NCBI GenBank assembly: GCA_022712475.1
Contig: JALAGK010000422.1
Span: 1-15,064, forward strand
From: Enterobacteriaceae bacterium
GTDB taxonomy: Bacteria; Pseudomonadota; Gammaproteobacteria; Enterobacterales; Enterobacteriaceae
Direction: 5' to 3'
DNA length: 15,064 bases
Positions 7,828 to 14,962 of the stretch are shown one piece after another. Position 1 is the first letter of the stretch. Every line of letters begins with the position of its first letter. Both the position numbers and the translations under genes were made by a program. Under the pieces are notes generated by a model that saw only the letters and a program-made list of their open reading frames with translations, had not been told where the DNA came from and searched no databases.

Positions 7828-7845
7828 ATCATACAGCAAGCACGT

Positions 7846-8562
7846 TTACTTAAGTCCACTCACCAGCGCTTTGCGTTGGTCCTCAAGGGACACCACACGG
7901 CTACACACGTCTTTACCAAACTGCTGGAAATCTTTTTCCTGGTTCTTCCACTCTTTCTGGATTGCCGTTTGCAGGCCGCCGAGATTGCCCAGCACGCCCT
8001 GGAGCGGGTTGCCACCGCCAGAGGTTATTGCCTTCGCGCCCATCTCGTTAATGCTATCCTGCAAAATGCCGCCCATCGCCTGGTTTACCAGCTTCTGGCC
8101 GTCGGCACGCACCTGGTCGATGGCTTTATAGTGGAAAGTCAGGCCATCCTGACGACGCTCGATAATACGGTTCATCTGGGTCTTAAGTTGTGAATCAAGC
8201 TGGGTCAGGCGCTTGCGCAGATTGCTGCTCTCACCTACCTGCTCAGTCACAATCTTGTCCAGCGCAATACGGCCCTTTTCGACGCGTGAACGCGCACCAT
8301 CGTCAATCCACGGCAGCGCATCGCGCAATGCCTGCTGGTAGTCCTGCGCTTGCTCGCGCTGTGCTGGCGTCAGGGTCTTTGCCTGGCCGTTAAACTGTAC
8401 ACTGCCATCCGGTGCCATCACCAGATTGCCGTTTTCGCCAACAACCTGTACCGTTTGCGGGTTGATAACCACATCATCCCGCGGGGTCACGCTGCACTGA
8501 TAGTCCGCCTGAGCCTGCGCCGCCGTCACCAGCAACGCGCCCAACAGTAACTTACGCATCAT
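7846..8562 (-). CDS. yggN: DUF2884 family exported protein YggN
   Basis: YggN is a conserved protein of unknown function (DUF2884) with a cleavable signal peptide, so a periplasmic location is expected. The start is the first ATG of MMRKLLLGALLVTAAQAQAD, giving 238 residues (239 in E. coli); GGGAG lies 5 nt before it, whereas a GTG two codons earlier overlaps that Shine-Dalgarno. The signal peptide has MMRK, a hydrophobic core and an A-x-A cleavage site near residues 17-19. Cysteines are near the start (YQC) and near the end (DVCSRVV) of the mature part. The middle is long, charged and probably helical, and family-specific segments such as LTFHYKAIDQVRA and NQAMGGILQDSINEMGAKA are present. 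It lies 39 nt after yggL and ends the operon at the terminator. Confidence 0.93.
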   Translation of the reverse strand: MMRKLLLGALLVTAAQAQADYQCSVTPRDDVVINPQTVQVVGENGNLVMAPDGSVQFNGQAKTLTPAQREQAQDYQQALRDALPWIDDGARSRVEKGRIALDKIVTEQVGESSNLRKRLTQLDSQLKTQMNRIIERRQDGLTFHYKAIDQVRADGQKLVNQAMGGILQDSINEMGAKAITSGGGNPLQGVLGNLGGLQTAIQKEWKNQEKDFQQFGKDVCSRVVSLEDQRKALVSGLK

Positions 8563-8601
8563 AGCCACTCCCGTTCATCCATTAACCTGCATGCAGGGAA
8601 A

Positions 8602-8928
8602 TCAGTCCCACCAGACGTCGAATAAATCGCTCAGACGAACGTCTTCAAACTTGCGATCTTCGAGCCATTTGCGCACCAGTGCCTGGTGCTCCTCGGTGCA
8701 TTTCCCCACTTCCTGCGTGCACACCAGACCTTCCCATTCGAGATAACCGCTGCCGTCAAAGGCCAGACCGTTTGGTTCAATGACTTCGTTGATGAGGTCA
8801 TCTACTGTTTTGTCGATTTGCTCTTCAGACGTGCCCTGTGGGAAACGCCATGCCACCGAGAAACCAATTTCCTGGAACTCGTCAATGTGCATCTTTTTAC
8901 GCAAACGCTGGCTGCGATTCTTCGCCAT
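8602..8928 (-). CDS. yggL: YggL family 50S ribosome-associated protein
   Basis: YggL is a 108-residue basic protein (DUF469), the same length as in E. coli, where it has been reported to associate with the large ribosomal subunit. The sequence opens [20 protein letters not shown], a highly basic N terminus, followed by GFSVAWRFPQGTSEEQ (about 21-36), the acidic segment TVDDLINEVIEPN and an end in LSDLFDVWWD. The start chosen is the ATG that overlaps the trmB stop by one base (TAATG), with GAGAGGG 7 nt upstream; another in-frame ATG 30 nt earlier would lie inside trmB and add residues not found in the family. The one-base overlap suggests that translation is coupled to trmB. Confidence 0.94.
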   Translation of the reverse strand: MAKNRSQRLRKKMHIDEFQEIGFSVAWRFPQGTSEEQIDKTVDDLINEVIEPNGLAFDGSGYLEWEGLVCTQEVGKCTEEHQALVRKWLEDRKFEDVRLSDLFDVWWD

Positions 8929-9647
8929 TATTTCACCCTCTCGAACATTAAATCCCATACACCGTGACCAAGACGATGGCCACGCTGTTCAAACTTGGTT
9001 ACCGGGCGCGATTGTGGGCGCGGTACGTAATCGCCGCTCTGCGACAGATTGCTGTAACCCTCAATGGAGCTCATCACTTCGAGCATATGTTCGGCATAAG
9101 GTTCCCAGTCAGTCGCCATATGGAACACACCACCCTGCTTGAGCTTACGTTTCACCAGCTCCGCAAACGGCACCTGAACGATACGGCGTTTATTATGGCG
9201 CGCTTTGTGCCACGGGTCAGGGAAAAACAGCTGCACCATGTTCTGAGAATTGTCAGGAATCATTGAGTCGAGCACTTCAACGGCGTCATGGCACATCACA
9301 CGCAGGTTTTCCACGCCCGCTTCGTGGGCAGCAAGCAGACAAGCGCCCACGCCCGGTGAGTGAACTTCAATACCGAGGAAGTTCTGGTGCGCGTTGGCCT
9401 GCGCCATGGTCACCAGCGATGCGCCCATACCGAAGCCAATTTCCAGCGTCACTGGCGCTTCGCGGCCAAACAGCGCAGGCAAATCGAGAGGCTCAGGCGA
9501 AAACTCAACGCCCATCACCGGCCAGAAGTTATCCAGCGCGTGCTGCTGACCTTTAGTCAGTCGCCCCTGGCGGCGAACGAAACTGCGAATACGGCGCAGT
9601 ACGCGGCCGTTTTCATCAAATTCCGGTGAGACGACGTCGTTGTTCAT
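8928..9647 (-). CDS. trmB: tRNA (guanine-46-N7)-methyltransferase TrmB
   Basis: TrmB uses S-adenosylmethionine to make m7G at position 46 in the variable loop of many tRNAs. The 239 residues equal the E. coli length. The Rossmann-fold cofactor motif [14 protein letters not shown] (66-79, with Glu69), GIEVHSPG (92-99), the CHDAVEVL segment (119-126) and the active-site motif [15 protein letters not shown] with Asp144 are all present, and the C terminus keeps [19 protein letters not shown]. It is the first gene of the minus-strand trmB-yggL-yggN run and is divergent from mutY. The Shine-Dalgarno is weak. A plausible promoter lies about 41-68 nt upstream of the ATG. Confidence 0.97.
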   Translation of the reverse strand: MNNDVVSPEFDENGRVLRRIRSFVRRQGRLTKGQQHALDNFWPVMGVEFSPEPLDLPALFGREAPVTLEIGFGMGASLVTMAQANAHQNFLGIEVHSPGVGACLLAAHEAGVENLRVMCHDAVEVLDSMIPDNSQNMVQLFFPDPWHKARHNKRRIVQVPFAELVKRKLKQGGVFHMATDWEPYAEHMLEVMSSIEGYSNLSQSGDYVPRPQSRPVTKFEQRGHRLGHGVWDLMFERVK

Positions 9648-9687
9648 GTCTTTAATCTGCCTGAGTCAATAGATGAGGAAAACGGGC

Positions 9688-9715
9688 ATTATCCAAAGTT
9701 AGTCCCGGGATGCAA
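9688..9715 (-). promoter_or_regulatory. Predicted sigma-70 promoter for trmB-yggL-yggN
   Basis: On the minus strand, TTGCAT (plus coordinates 9710-9715) and GATAAT (9688-9693) are separated by 16 nt. Both hexamers are close to the sigma-70 consensus, and the site is 41 nt from the trmB ATG. Transcription would begin near 9681. This is a reading by eye and is not measured. Confidence 0.6.
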
Positions 9716-9731
9716 GCAAGGAAAGTTCCGG

Positions 9732-9760
9732 TTTACAGCGTATGGCGTCTGTGCTGGAAT
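9732..9760 (+). promoter_or_regulatory. Predicted sigma-70 promoter for mutY-yggX-mltC
   Basis: TTTACA (9732-9737) and TGGAAT (9755-9760) are 17 nt apart, and a TGC directly before the second hexamer gives an extended -10. It faces mutY, whose ATG is 41 nt downstream of the -10. It lies back to back with the trmB promoter. The -10 matches 4 of 6 positions, so confidence is moderate. Confidence 0.5.
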
Positions 9761-9801
9761 CTCGTCCCTGACGATTTCAAGCAGGATGCCACGCGTTGAT
9801 G

Positions 9802-10881
9802 ATGCAAGCGCAGCAGTTTTCACACCAGGTTCTGGACTGGTACGACAAATATGGCCGTAAAACCCTGCCCTGGCAGCTGGAAAAAACGCCTTATAAAGTA
9901 TGGTTGTCTGAGGTGATGCTGCAACAAACGCAGGTCACCACCGTCATTCCCTATTTCGAACGCTTTATGGCGCGCTTTCCCACCGTCACCGACCTTGCCA
10001 ACGCACCGCTCGACGAGGTGCTGCATCTGTGGACCGGCCTTGGCTACTATGCGCGTGCGCGCAATCTGCATAAGGCTGCACAGCAGGTAGCAACACTTCA
10101 TGGCGGCGTGTTTCCGCAAACCTTTGATGACGTCGCGGCACTGCCTGGCGTAGGCCGTTCAACGGCAGGCGCCATCCTTTCTCTGGCGCTTGGCCAACAT
10201 TATCCTATCCTTGATGGCAACGTGAAGCGCGTGCTGGCGCGCGCGTATGCCGTGTCTGGCTGGCCGGGCAAAAAAGAGGTGGAAAAACGCCTGTGGCAAA
10301 TCAGTGAGGACGTCACACCTGCAAAAGGTGTGGAGCGATTTAACCAGGCGATGATGGATCTCGGTGCGATGGTTTGCACCCGCTCACGCCCTAAATGCGA
10401 ACTGTGCCCGCTCAATAACGGCTGCGAAGCCTATGCCCAGGGCAGTTGGGCACAATATCCGGGCAAAAAGCCAAAGCAGACGCTGCCTGAGCGCACGGGT
10501 TATTTTCTTTTAATGCAGCACGGTGACGAAGTGTTTCTCGCCCAGCGTCCACCGAGCGGACTATGGGGCGGGCTGTTTTGCTTTCCACAATTTGAGTCCG
10601 AGGACGCGCTACGCGAGTGGCTAAACGCGCGCGGCATTGCGCCTGCGCTCACACAGCTTAATGCGTTTCGCCACACGTTCAGCCATTTCCACCTGGACAT
10701 CGTACCAATGTGGCTTTCTGTGTCCAGCACAGGGGCCTGCATGGATGAGGGCACAGGTCTCTGGTATAACTTAGCCCGGCCGCCGTCAGTCGGTCTGGCC
10801 GCTCCTGTCGAGCGCCTGTTGCAACAGTTACGCAGCGAACCGGTAAGCACCCCGGCTTCGCCATTTAACGAGGATTCCTAA
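9802..10881 (+). CDS. mutY: Adenine DNA glycosylase MutY
   Basis: MutY removes adenine mispaired with 8-oxoguanine, the last guard against G:C to T:A changes after oxidation. The start [20 protein letters not shown] is chosen because it puts every key residue at the E. coli number: catalytic Glu37 and Asp138, helix-hairpin-helix [11 protein letters not shown] (114-124) and the 4Fe-4S cysteines 192, 199, 202 and 208. The ATG directly before it (9799) is the alternative. The C-terminal half is the NUDIX-like domain that reads 8-oxoguanine ([10 protein letters not shown] through [11 protein letters not shown]). At 359 residues it is nine longer than the E. coli protein, the extra being a C-terminal tail. 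Its stop overlaps the yggX ATG (TAATG). Confidence 0.96.
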   Translation: MQAQQFSHQVLDWYDKYGRKTLPWQLEKTPYKVWLSEVMLQQTQVTTVIPYFERFMARFPTVTDLANAPLDEVLHLWTGLGYYARARNLHKAAQQVATLHGGVFPQTFDDVAALPGVGRSTAGAILSLALGQHYPILDGNVKRVLARAYAVSGWPGKKEVEKRLWQISEDVTPAKGVERFNQAMMDLGAMVCTRSRPKCELCPLNNGCEAYAQGSWAQYPGKKPKQTLPERTGYFLLMQHGDEVFLAQRPPSGLWGGLFCFPQFESEDALREWLNARGIAPALTQLNAFRHTFSHFHLDIVPMWLSVSSTGACMDEGTGLWYNLARPPSVGLAAPVERLLQQLRSEPVSTPASPFNEDS

Positions 10882-11153
10882 TGAGCCGAACCATTTTTTG
10901 TACTTACCTGCAGCGAGACGCCGAAGGCCAGGATTTTCAGCTCTATCCAGGCGAACTGGGTAAGCGCATTTACAACGAGATATCTAAAGAAGCCTGGGCG
11001 CTGTGGCAGACCCGCCAGACCATGCTCATCAACGAGAAAAAACTCAGTATGATGAACCCGGAGCACCGCAAACTGCTGGAGCAGGCGATGGTTGATTTCC
11101 TGTTCGAGAAAAAAGACGTTCATATCGAAGGCTATACGCCGCCAGAAAAGTAA
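10881..11153 (+). CDS. yggX: Fe(2+)-trafficking protein YggX
   Basis: YggX is a small cytosolic protein that helps protect iron-sulfur proteins from oxidative damage and is described as an Fe(II) trafficking factor; in E. coli and Salmonella it is induced through SoxRS. The 90 residues compare with 91 in E. coli. The opening [16 protein letters not shown] carries the conserved Cys7, followed by [20 protein letters not shown], the [22 protein letters not shown] helix region and the C-terminal [15 protein letters not shown] lies about 8 nt before its ATG and the one-base overlap with mutY suggests coupling. Its place behind mutY, which carries an oxidation-sensitive 4Fe-4S cluster, fits a shared link to oxidative damage. 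No soxbox was found by eye. Confidence 0.96.
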   Translation: MSRTIFCTYLQRDAEGQDFQLYPGELGKRIYNEISKEAWALWQTRQTMLINEKKLSMMNPEHRKLLEQAMVDFLFEKKDVHIEGYTPPEK

Positions 11154-11258
11154 GTGCCTGATGCTAACGCCGCCCACAGCCGTGACTTTACGCAAACAGG
11201 GCGGCACGCTCATCGCACCTGCGCCCCTGTGACTAAACTGACTCGCATTTCCTAAAAC

Positions 11259-12338
11259 ATGAAAAAACTTTTCGCGCTGGCGCTGGTAGTACCGTTGCTT
11301 ATTTCCTGCTCCGGTAAAAAAAAGGATAACTACAACGAAGCATGGGTAAAGGACACCAACGGTTTTGACATCCTGATGGGCCAGTTTGCCCACAACATTG
11401 AAAACATCTGGGGCTTTAATGAAGTGCTTATTGCCGGCCCCAAAGACTACGTAAAATATACCGACGGCTACCAGACCCGCAGCCACATAAACTTCGAGGC
11501 CGGGACCATCACCATTGAGACTATTGCCGGTACCGATCCGCAGGCGCGCCTGCGTCAGGCGATTATTCTGACCTTACTGATGGGCGACGACCCTGGCAGC
11601 ATCGACCTGTATTCCGACGCCGACGATATTCACATCTCTAAAGAGCCATTCTTGTACGGTCAGGTGGTGGACAACACCGGCGAGGCGATTCGCTGGGAGT
11701 GGCGCGCCGGACGTTTTGCCGACTGGCTGCTGCAAAACCGCCTGAAAAAGCGCACCAGCGGGATACATGTGATTTACAGCATCACACTCAATCTGGTGCC
11801 GAACCACCTCAACAAACGTGCGCATAAATTCCTGCCAATGGTGCGTCAGGCGTCTAATAAATATGGCGTGGATGAGTCGCTGATTCTGGCAATTATGGAA
11901 ACAGAGTCGAGCTTTAACCCATATGCCGTAAGCCATGCGGACGCGCTGGGCCTGATGCAAGTGGTACAGCATACTGCCGGTGTGGACGTGTTCCGCTCCC
12001 AGGGCAAGAGCGGTAAACCAAGCCGCAGCTACCTCTTTGACCCAGCCAGTAACATTGACACCGGTACCGCCTACCTGGCGATACTTGGCAATGTGTATCT
12101 GTCCGGCATCAATAACCCAACCTCACGCCGCTATGCGGTTATCACCGCCTATAACGGCGGTGCAGGCAGCGTGTTGCGAGTGTTCAACAGCGATAAAAAC
12201 CGCGCTTTCGCTATTATCAACAGCATGGAACCGGGCGATTTGTATCAAACGTTAACCACACGCCACCCCTCCGCCGAATCGCGCCGCTACCTGCAAAAGG
12301 TCAATAACGCCCAGCGCAGCTATCGCCGGGCAAATTAA
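11259..12338 (+). CDS. mltC: Membrane-bound lytic murein transglycosylase C (MltC)
   Basis: MltC is an outer-membrane lipoprotein that cleaves the MurNAc-GlcNAc bond of peptidoglycan to give 1,6-anhydro ends. The 359 residues match E. coli. The N terminus is a lipoprotein signal with the lipobox LISC, so Cys17 is the lipidated residue and the following Ser-Gly fits outer-membrane sorting. The first half is the MltC N-terminal domain ([15 protein letters not shown] onward). The family 1 transglycosylase domain follows from about residue 190, with the catalytic Glu216 in METESSFNP, then ALGLMQV and the [13 protein letters not shown] motif. A 105-nt gap with no clear terminator separates it from yggX, and the bases before the ATG lack a Shine-Dalgarno. 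Confidence 0.96.
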   Translation: MKKLFALALVVPLLISCSGKKKDNYNEAWVKDTNGFDILMGQFAHNIENIWGFNEVLIAGPKDYVKYTDGYQTRSHINFEAGTITIETIAGTDPQARLRQAIILTLLMGDDPGSIDLYSDADDIHISKEPFLYGQVVDNTGEAIRWEWRAGRFADWLLQNRLKKRTSGIHVIYSITLNLVPNHLNKRAHKFLPMVRQASNKYGVDESLILAIMETESSFNPYAVSHADALGLMQVVQHTAGVDVFRSQGKSGKPSRSYLFDPASNIDTGTAYLAILGNVYLSGINNPTSRRYAVITAYNGGAGSVLRVFNSDKNRAFAIINSMEPGDLYQTLTTRHPSAESRRYLQKVNNAQRSYRRAN

Positions 12339-12344
12339 AGGTCA

Positions 12345-12369
12345 CCTGCGCCGCCGCGTGCGGCGCAGG
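12345..12369. terminator. GC-rich hairpin between convergent mltC and speC
   Basis: A 10-bp perfect stem (CCTGCGCCGC at 12345-12354, GCGGCGCAGG at 12360-12369) with a 5-nt loop fills most of the 37 nt between the mltC and speC stops. There is no real T-run on either side; on the minus strand a T-rich stretch begins some bases later. It probably serves both transcripts as a terminator or an end-protecting hairpin. Confidence 0.65.
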
Positions 12370-12375
12370 CAAGCT

Positions 12376-14517
12376 TCAGTGCTCGATTATCACATTGCCA
12401 TATAAACGCCTGATGCCATCAGCATCGGTCTGGATGTATACGCCCTGTAGTTCCGGCGAAAACCCCGGCAGCAAATTGATGCCCTCTTCAAGCGCCAGAA
12501 AATAATGCTGCACAGCGCCCCCCCAGCGCTCACCAGGCACCACACACAGCACGCCCGGCGGATACGGCAGCGCGCCTTCTGCCGCAATGCGACCGTGTGC
12601 CTGTGATATAGCGACAAGCTCAACGTTACCGCGAATAAACTCGCTGTGGGCATCCTGCGGGTTCATCGCGACCGGCGGCAGGCTCTCCTGGCGGAACATC
12701 GCCTTTTGCAAGTCCTTCACGTTAAATCCAACGTACAGGTCATGCATTTCCTGGCACAGCTTGCGCAGAGTGTAGTTTTTATAGCGCAGCGGATATTTCT
12801 GCCACACGCTCGGCAGCACTTCACTGAGCGGCGTGTTGTTTTCAATATGCTGTTCAAACTGCGCAAGCATCGCCACCAGGTGGGCCATCTTGTGCGGCGT
12901 TTCAGCAGGCGTAAGTAAAAACAGGATCGAGTTAAGATCTGATTTTTCCGGCACGACGCCGTTTTCACGCAGGTAATGAGCAAGGATAGCCGCGGGTACG
13001 CCAAACTCTGCGTATTCGCCGGTTTCGGCATCAATGCCCGGCGTGGTCAGCAGCAGCTTGCACGGATCGACCATGTATTCATCGCGCCCATAACCGCTAA
13101 ACCCGTGCCATTTGGCATCAGGCTCAAAGTTAAAAAAGCGGCGCTCCACGGCAATCATTTCTGTCGGACTATCCTGCCACGGTCGGCCCGCGACCTCGGC
13201 AGGAATAAAGGGTTTAATCATGCGGCAGTTAGCGAGAATCGCCTTGCGCACCTCAATGCCAAGCTCAACACATTCAGCCCACAGGCGGCGTCCGCTCTCC
13301 CCTTCGTGAATTTTGGCATTCACATCCAGTGAGGCAAACAGTGGGTAAAACGGGCTGGTGGACGCATGCAGCATAAACGCGTTATTGAGACGCTTGTAGG
13401 GGCAAAAGCGCGCCTGACCGCGAATATGATCGTCCTTTTTATGGATTTGCGAAGCCTGCGAGAAACCCGCCTGCTGCTTGTGCACCGACTGGGTGACAAA
13501 AATTCCCGGATCATTTTCATTAAGATCCAGCAACAACGGCGAACAGTCGGCCATCAGCGGAATAAATTGCTCGTAGCCCACCCACGCGGAGTCAAACAAA
13601 ATGTAGTCGCACAGCGGGCCGATAGCATCCACAACCCGGCGCGCGTTATAGACGGTGCCGTCGTAGGTGCCAAGCTGGATGATAGCCAGGCGAAATGGCC
13701 GCGGTACGTCCGCACGCTCTGGAGCAACCTCGCGGATACGCTCACGAATCCAGGTTTCATCAAAGCAGTGGCTGTCAATGCCGCCGATAAAACCAAACGG
13801 GTTACGCGCCGTTTCCAGATACACCGGCGTCGCTCCGGCCTGCAACAGCGCACCGTGGTGATTGGACTTATGGTTGTTACGGTCAAACAGTACCAGATCG
13901 CCGCGCGTCAGCAGCGCGTTAGTCACCACTTTATTGGCAGCCGAGGTGCCGTTAAGCACAAACCAGGTTTTGTCGGCGTTAAACACCTTTGCGGCAAATT
14001 TTTGTGCGTCTTTGGCCGAACCTTCGTGGATAAGCAAATCACCCAGCTTCACGTCGGCGTTACACATATCAGCACGAAAGATGTTCTCGCCAAAAAAATC
14101 ATAAAACCAGCGCCCGGCGGGATGCTTTTTGAAAAACTCACCGTGCTGGTGTCCCGGGCAAGCAAAGGTGTCGTTACGCATCGCAACATACTGATAGAGT
14201 GTGTCAAAAAACGGCGGCAACAGCGCCGACTCGTATTCACACGCGGCAGCTTCAAGCGCCAGAAAGTCCTGCTCTGCACCGGCTATCACGGCTTTAATGC
14301 CCGCAGGCAGCGCCTGCGGCTGCTCACTATAAAGGAAGACTGGCAGCTTAAAGCCGGTACGCTGCAACAAGGTGAGAATACCGCTGCGGCTGTCGGCCTG
14401 CGACACCACGACTGCGGCAACATCAGTAAAGTCCGTCTCATCCAGCCCGACAACGCAGCGATGTGTGGTGAGTACAGTATGCAGCGTATGGCTCGCGGCA
14501 ATATATAACGATTTCAC
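12376..14517 (-). CDS. speC: Constitutive (biosynthetic) ornithine decarboxylase SpeC
   Basis: SpeC is the PLP-dependent fold-type I enzyme that decarboxylates ornithine to putrescine in the cytosol, the main entry to polyamine synthesis. The GTG start gives a protein opening (M)KSLYIAASHTLH of 713 residues, in the same register as the 711-residue E. coli SpeC (MKSMNIAAS); a GGGGGA Shine-Dalgarno lies about 9-10 nt upstream. An in-frame TTG at 14580 would add 21 unmatched residues. The N-terminal wing domain is followed by the PLP domain with CPGHQHG (about 120-126), GTSAANK (about 190-196) and VTQSVHKQQAGFSQ, where Lys347 should carry PLP; the C-terminal domain includes ALPYPPGVLCVVPGE. It converges on mltC directly; in E. 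coli nupG intervenes. Its upstream leader is long and may be regulatory. Confidence 0.96.
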   Translation of the reverse strand: MKSLYIAASHTLHTVLTTHRCVVGLDETDFTDVAAVVVSQADSRSGILTLLQRTGFKLPVFLYSEQPQALPAGIKAVIAGAEQDFLALEAAACEYESALLPPFFDTLYQYVAMRNDTFACPGHQHGEFFKKHPAGRWFYDFFGENIFRADMCNADVKLGDLLIHEGSAKDAQKFAAKVFNADKTWFVLNGTSAANKVVTNALLTRGDLVLFDRNNHKSNHHGALLQAGATPVYLETARNPFGFIGGIDSHCFDETWIRERIREVAPERADVPRPFRLAIIQLGTYDGTVYNARRVVDAIGPLCDYILFDSAWVGYEQFIPLMADCSPLLLDLNENDPGIFVTQSVHKQQAGFSQASQIHKKDDHIRGQARFCPYKRLNNAFMLHASTSPFYPLFASLDVNAKIHEGESGRRLWAECVELGIEVRKAILANCRMIKPFIPAEVAGRPWQDSPTEMIAVERRFFNFEPDAKWHGFSGYGRDEYMVDPCKLLLTTPGIDAETGEYAEFGVPAAILAHYLRENGVVPEKSDLNSILFLLTPAETPHKMAHLVAMLAQFEQHIENNTPLSEVLPSVWQKYPLRYKNYTLRKLCQEMHDLYVGFNVKDLQKAMFRQESLPPVAMNPQDAHSEFIRGNVELVAISQAHGRIAAEGALPYPPGVLCVVPGERWGGAVQHYFLALEEGINLLPGFSPELQGVYIQTDADGIRRLYGNVIIEH

Positions 14518-14551
14518 TAATCCAAATCCCCCGACAAACAAGGATAAAGGA

Positions 14552-14564
14552 GTGCCACTGGCAC
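14552..14564 (-). other. Small hairpin near the speC start
   Basis: GTGCC (14552-14556) and GGCAC (14560-14564) form a 5-bp stem with a 3-nt loop, in the speC leader 35-47 nt before the GTG and not covering its Shine-Dalgarno. Confidence 0.35.
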
Positions 14565-14569
14565 AAATA

Positions 14570-14587
14570 CTGGCGCACAAACGCCAG
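14570..14587 (-). other. Second hairpin in the speC leader
   Basis: CTGGCG (14570-14575) and CGCCAG (14582-14587) form a perfect 6-bp stem with a 6-nt loop, next to the smaller hairpin at 14552-14564. Confidence 0.4.
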
Positions 14588-14636
14588 GTGCAGGTCAGGA
14601 AAGGCCGACTGGTAACCAGCTGCGACCGCCAGACAT

Positions 14637-14667
14637 CAGTAAAAACAGAACACGTCTGGTTTTACTG
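14637..14667 (-). other. Long 31-nt hairpin in the speC leader
   Basis: CAGTAAAA pairs with TTTTACTG over 8 bp, then after one mismatch CAGA pairs with TCTG, leaving a 5-nt loop. Read in the speC direction, the 3' arm carries five T residues before ACTG, so it resembles an attenuator hairpin, but no U-run follows the stem. It is the largest inverted repeat in the region. Confidence 0.55.
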
Positions 14668-14692
14668 CTGTCCTGCAGCGAGCCTGAGTTGC

Positions 14693-14708
14693 CTCACCGC
14701 ATGGTGAG
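14693..14708 (-). other. Hairpin overlapping the stop of leader ORF 2
   Basis: CTCACC (14693-14698) and GGTGAG (14703-14708) form a perfect 6-bp stem closed by a 4-nt loop. On the minus strand it contains the last codons and the TGA of the 32-codon leader ORF at 14694-14792, so a ribosome finishing or stalled there would open it. Confidence 0.45.
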
Positions 14709-14792
14709 CAAAAGAGAGCAGAGGTGTGAGAACACGCAAGACCGACCGAATCGACGCAAGAAAATCTCAGTCTGTGGAATATGTCGGGTCAT
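14694..14792 (-). CDS. Candidate 32-codon leader ORF 2 upstream of speC
   Basis: On the speC strand an ATG opens a 32-codon frame that begins MTRHIPQTEIF, carries LRRFGRSC in the middle and ends LLLTMR. No Shine-Dalgarno better than CGGA is present. It ends inside a hairpin and lies 177 nt before the speC GTG. Known polyamine genes can be controlled by leader peptides (speFL before speF in E. coli), but I see no clear similarity to SpeFL. In GC-rich DNA a frame of this length can occur by chance, so this is a candidate only. Confidence 0.25.
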   Translation of the reverse strand: MTRHIPQTEIFLRRFGRSCVFSHLCSLLLTMR

Positions 14793-14887
14793 GGTGCGCT
14801 GTCCGTGATAAGGAATAACTCAAAATTTGGCCGATTCTGGCAGTTTTCACCACCTGGTGCAAGGCACAGCACCCCAGCATTGTGCAT
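14789..14887 (-). CDS. Candidate 32-codon leader ORF 1 upstream of speC
   Basis: A second 32-codon frame begins MHNAGVLCLAPGG and ends FLITDSAP. Its TGA overlaps the ATG of leader ORF 2 as ATGA. No Shine-Dalgarno is visible, and it would lie partly upstream of the promoter proposed at 14834-14862, in which case it could not be translated from that transcript. It is weaker than ORF 2 and likely spurious. Confidence 0.12.
   Translation of the reverse strand: MHNAGVLCLAPGGENCQNRPNFELFLITDSAP
14818..14832 (+). promoter_or_regulatory. Possible Fis-binding site upstream of tRNA-Phe
   Basis: The 15-mer ACTCAAAATTTGGCC fits the degenerate Fis pattern GNtYAaWWWtTRaNC except at the outer first position and one inner base. 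It is roughly 130-145 nt upstream of the predicted tRNA start, within the range where Fis activates stable RNA promoters. The pattern is loose, so this is tentative. Confidence 0.3.
14834..14862 (-). promoter_or_regulatory. Possible promoter for speC
   Basis: On the minus strand TTGCAC (plus 14857-14862) and CAGAAT (14834-14839) are 17 nt apart, with TGC before the second hexamer as an extended -10. Transcription would start near 14827 and give a leader of about 310 nt. The hexamers match 3 and 4 of 6 positions, so this is a weak prediction. Confidence 0.3.
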
Positions 14888-14923
14888 AATTGCGGCAAAC
14901 GCGTGACCTTCTTGATAAAGTCA

Positions 14924-14952
14924 TTGACGCTTGCGGCGCTTTACGGTTTAAT
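14924..14952 (+). promoter_or_regulatory. tRNA-Phe promoter with GC-rich discriminator
   Basis: TTGACG (14924-14929) and TTTAAT (14947-14952) are exactly 17 nt apart. The next bases, GCGCCCCG (14953-14960), are the G/C-rich discriminator typical of promoters under stringent control by ppGpp and DksA. The tRNA starts at 14963, so the primary transcript has at most a few extra 5' bases. Confidence 0.88.
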
Positions 14953-14962
14953 GCGCCCCGTT

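Larger units (their letters stand above)
14518..14962. other. Gene-free region: speC leader and tRNA-Phe upstream region
   Basis: This 445-nt region lies between the speC GTG and the tRNA gene. No protein of a known family was found; E. coli yqgA is not here. On the minus strand it should hold the speC promoter and 5' leader: four hairpins between 14552 and 14708 and two overlapping 32-codon ORFs (described separately). On the plus strand the last 40 nt are the tRNA promoter, and a possible Fis site lies at 14818-14832. Confidence 0.7.

Noticed and set aside
10878..11486. 202-codon open frame on the minus strand
   Set aside because: It lies antisense across yggX and the start of mltC, both secure; no family features.
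13366..14508. 380-codon open frame on the plus strand
   Set aside because: It is fully antisense to speC, whose family match is unambiguous; the translation resembles no known family and is rich in basic residues, as expected from the complement of a GC-rich gene.
14518..14580. TTG start giving a longer SpeC
   Set aside because: It lacks a Shine-Dalgarno and would extend beyond the E. coli register; the GTG at 14517 has GGGGGA in front of it.
14617..14627. Near-palindrome CTGGTAACCAG
   Set aside because: It has a one-base centre and cannot form a hairpin; no known operator matches.
14595..14636. 13-codon ORF in the speC leader
   Set aside because: It is very short, begins directly after the 31-nt hairpin and has no Shine-Dalgarno; too little to support.
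14372..14707. 111-codon plus-strand frame before the tRNA
   Set aside because: It begins antisense in speC and extends into the leader; no Shine-Dalgarno or family match. The region is better explained as the speC leader.
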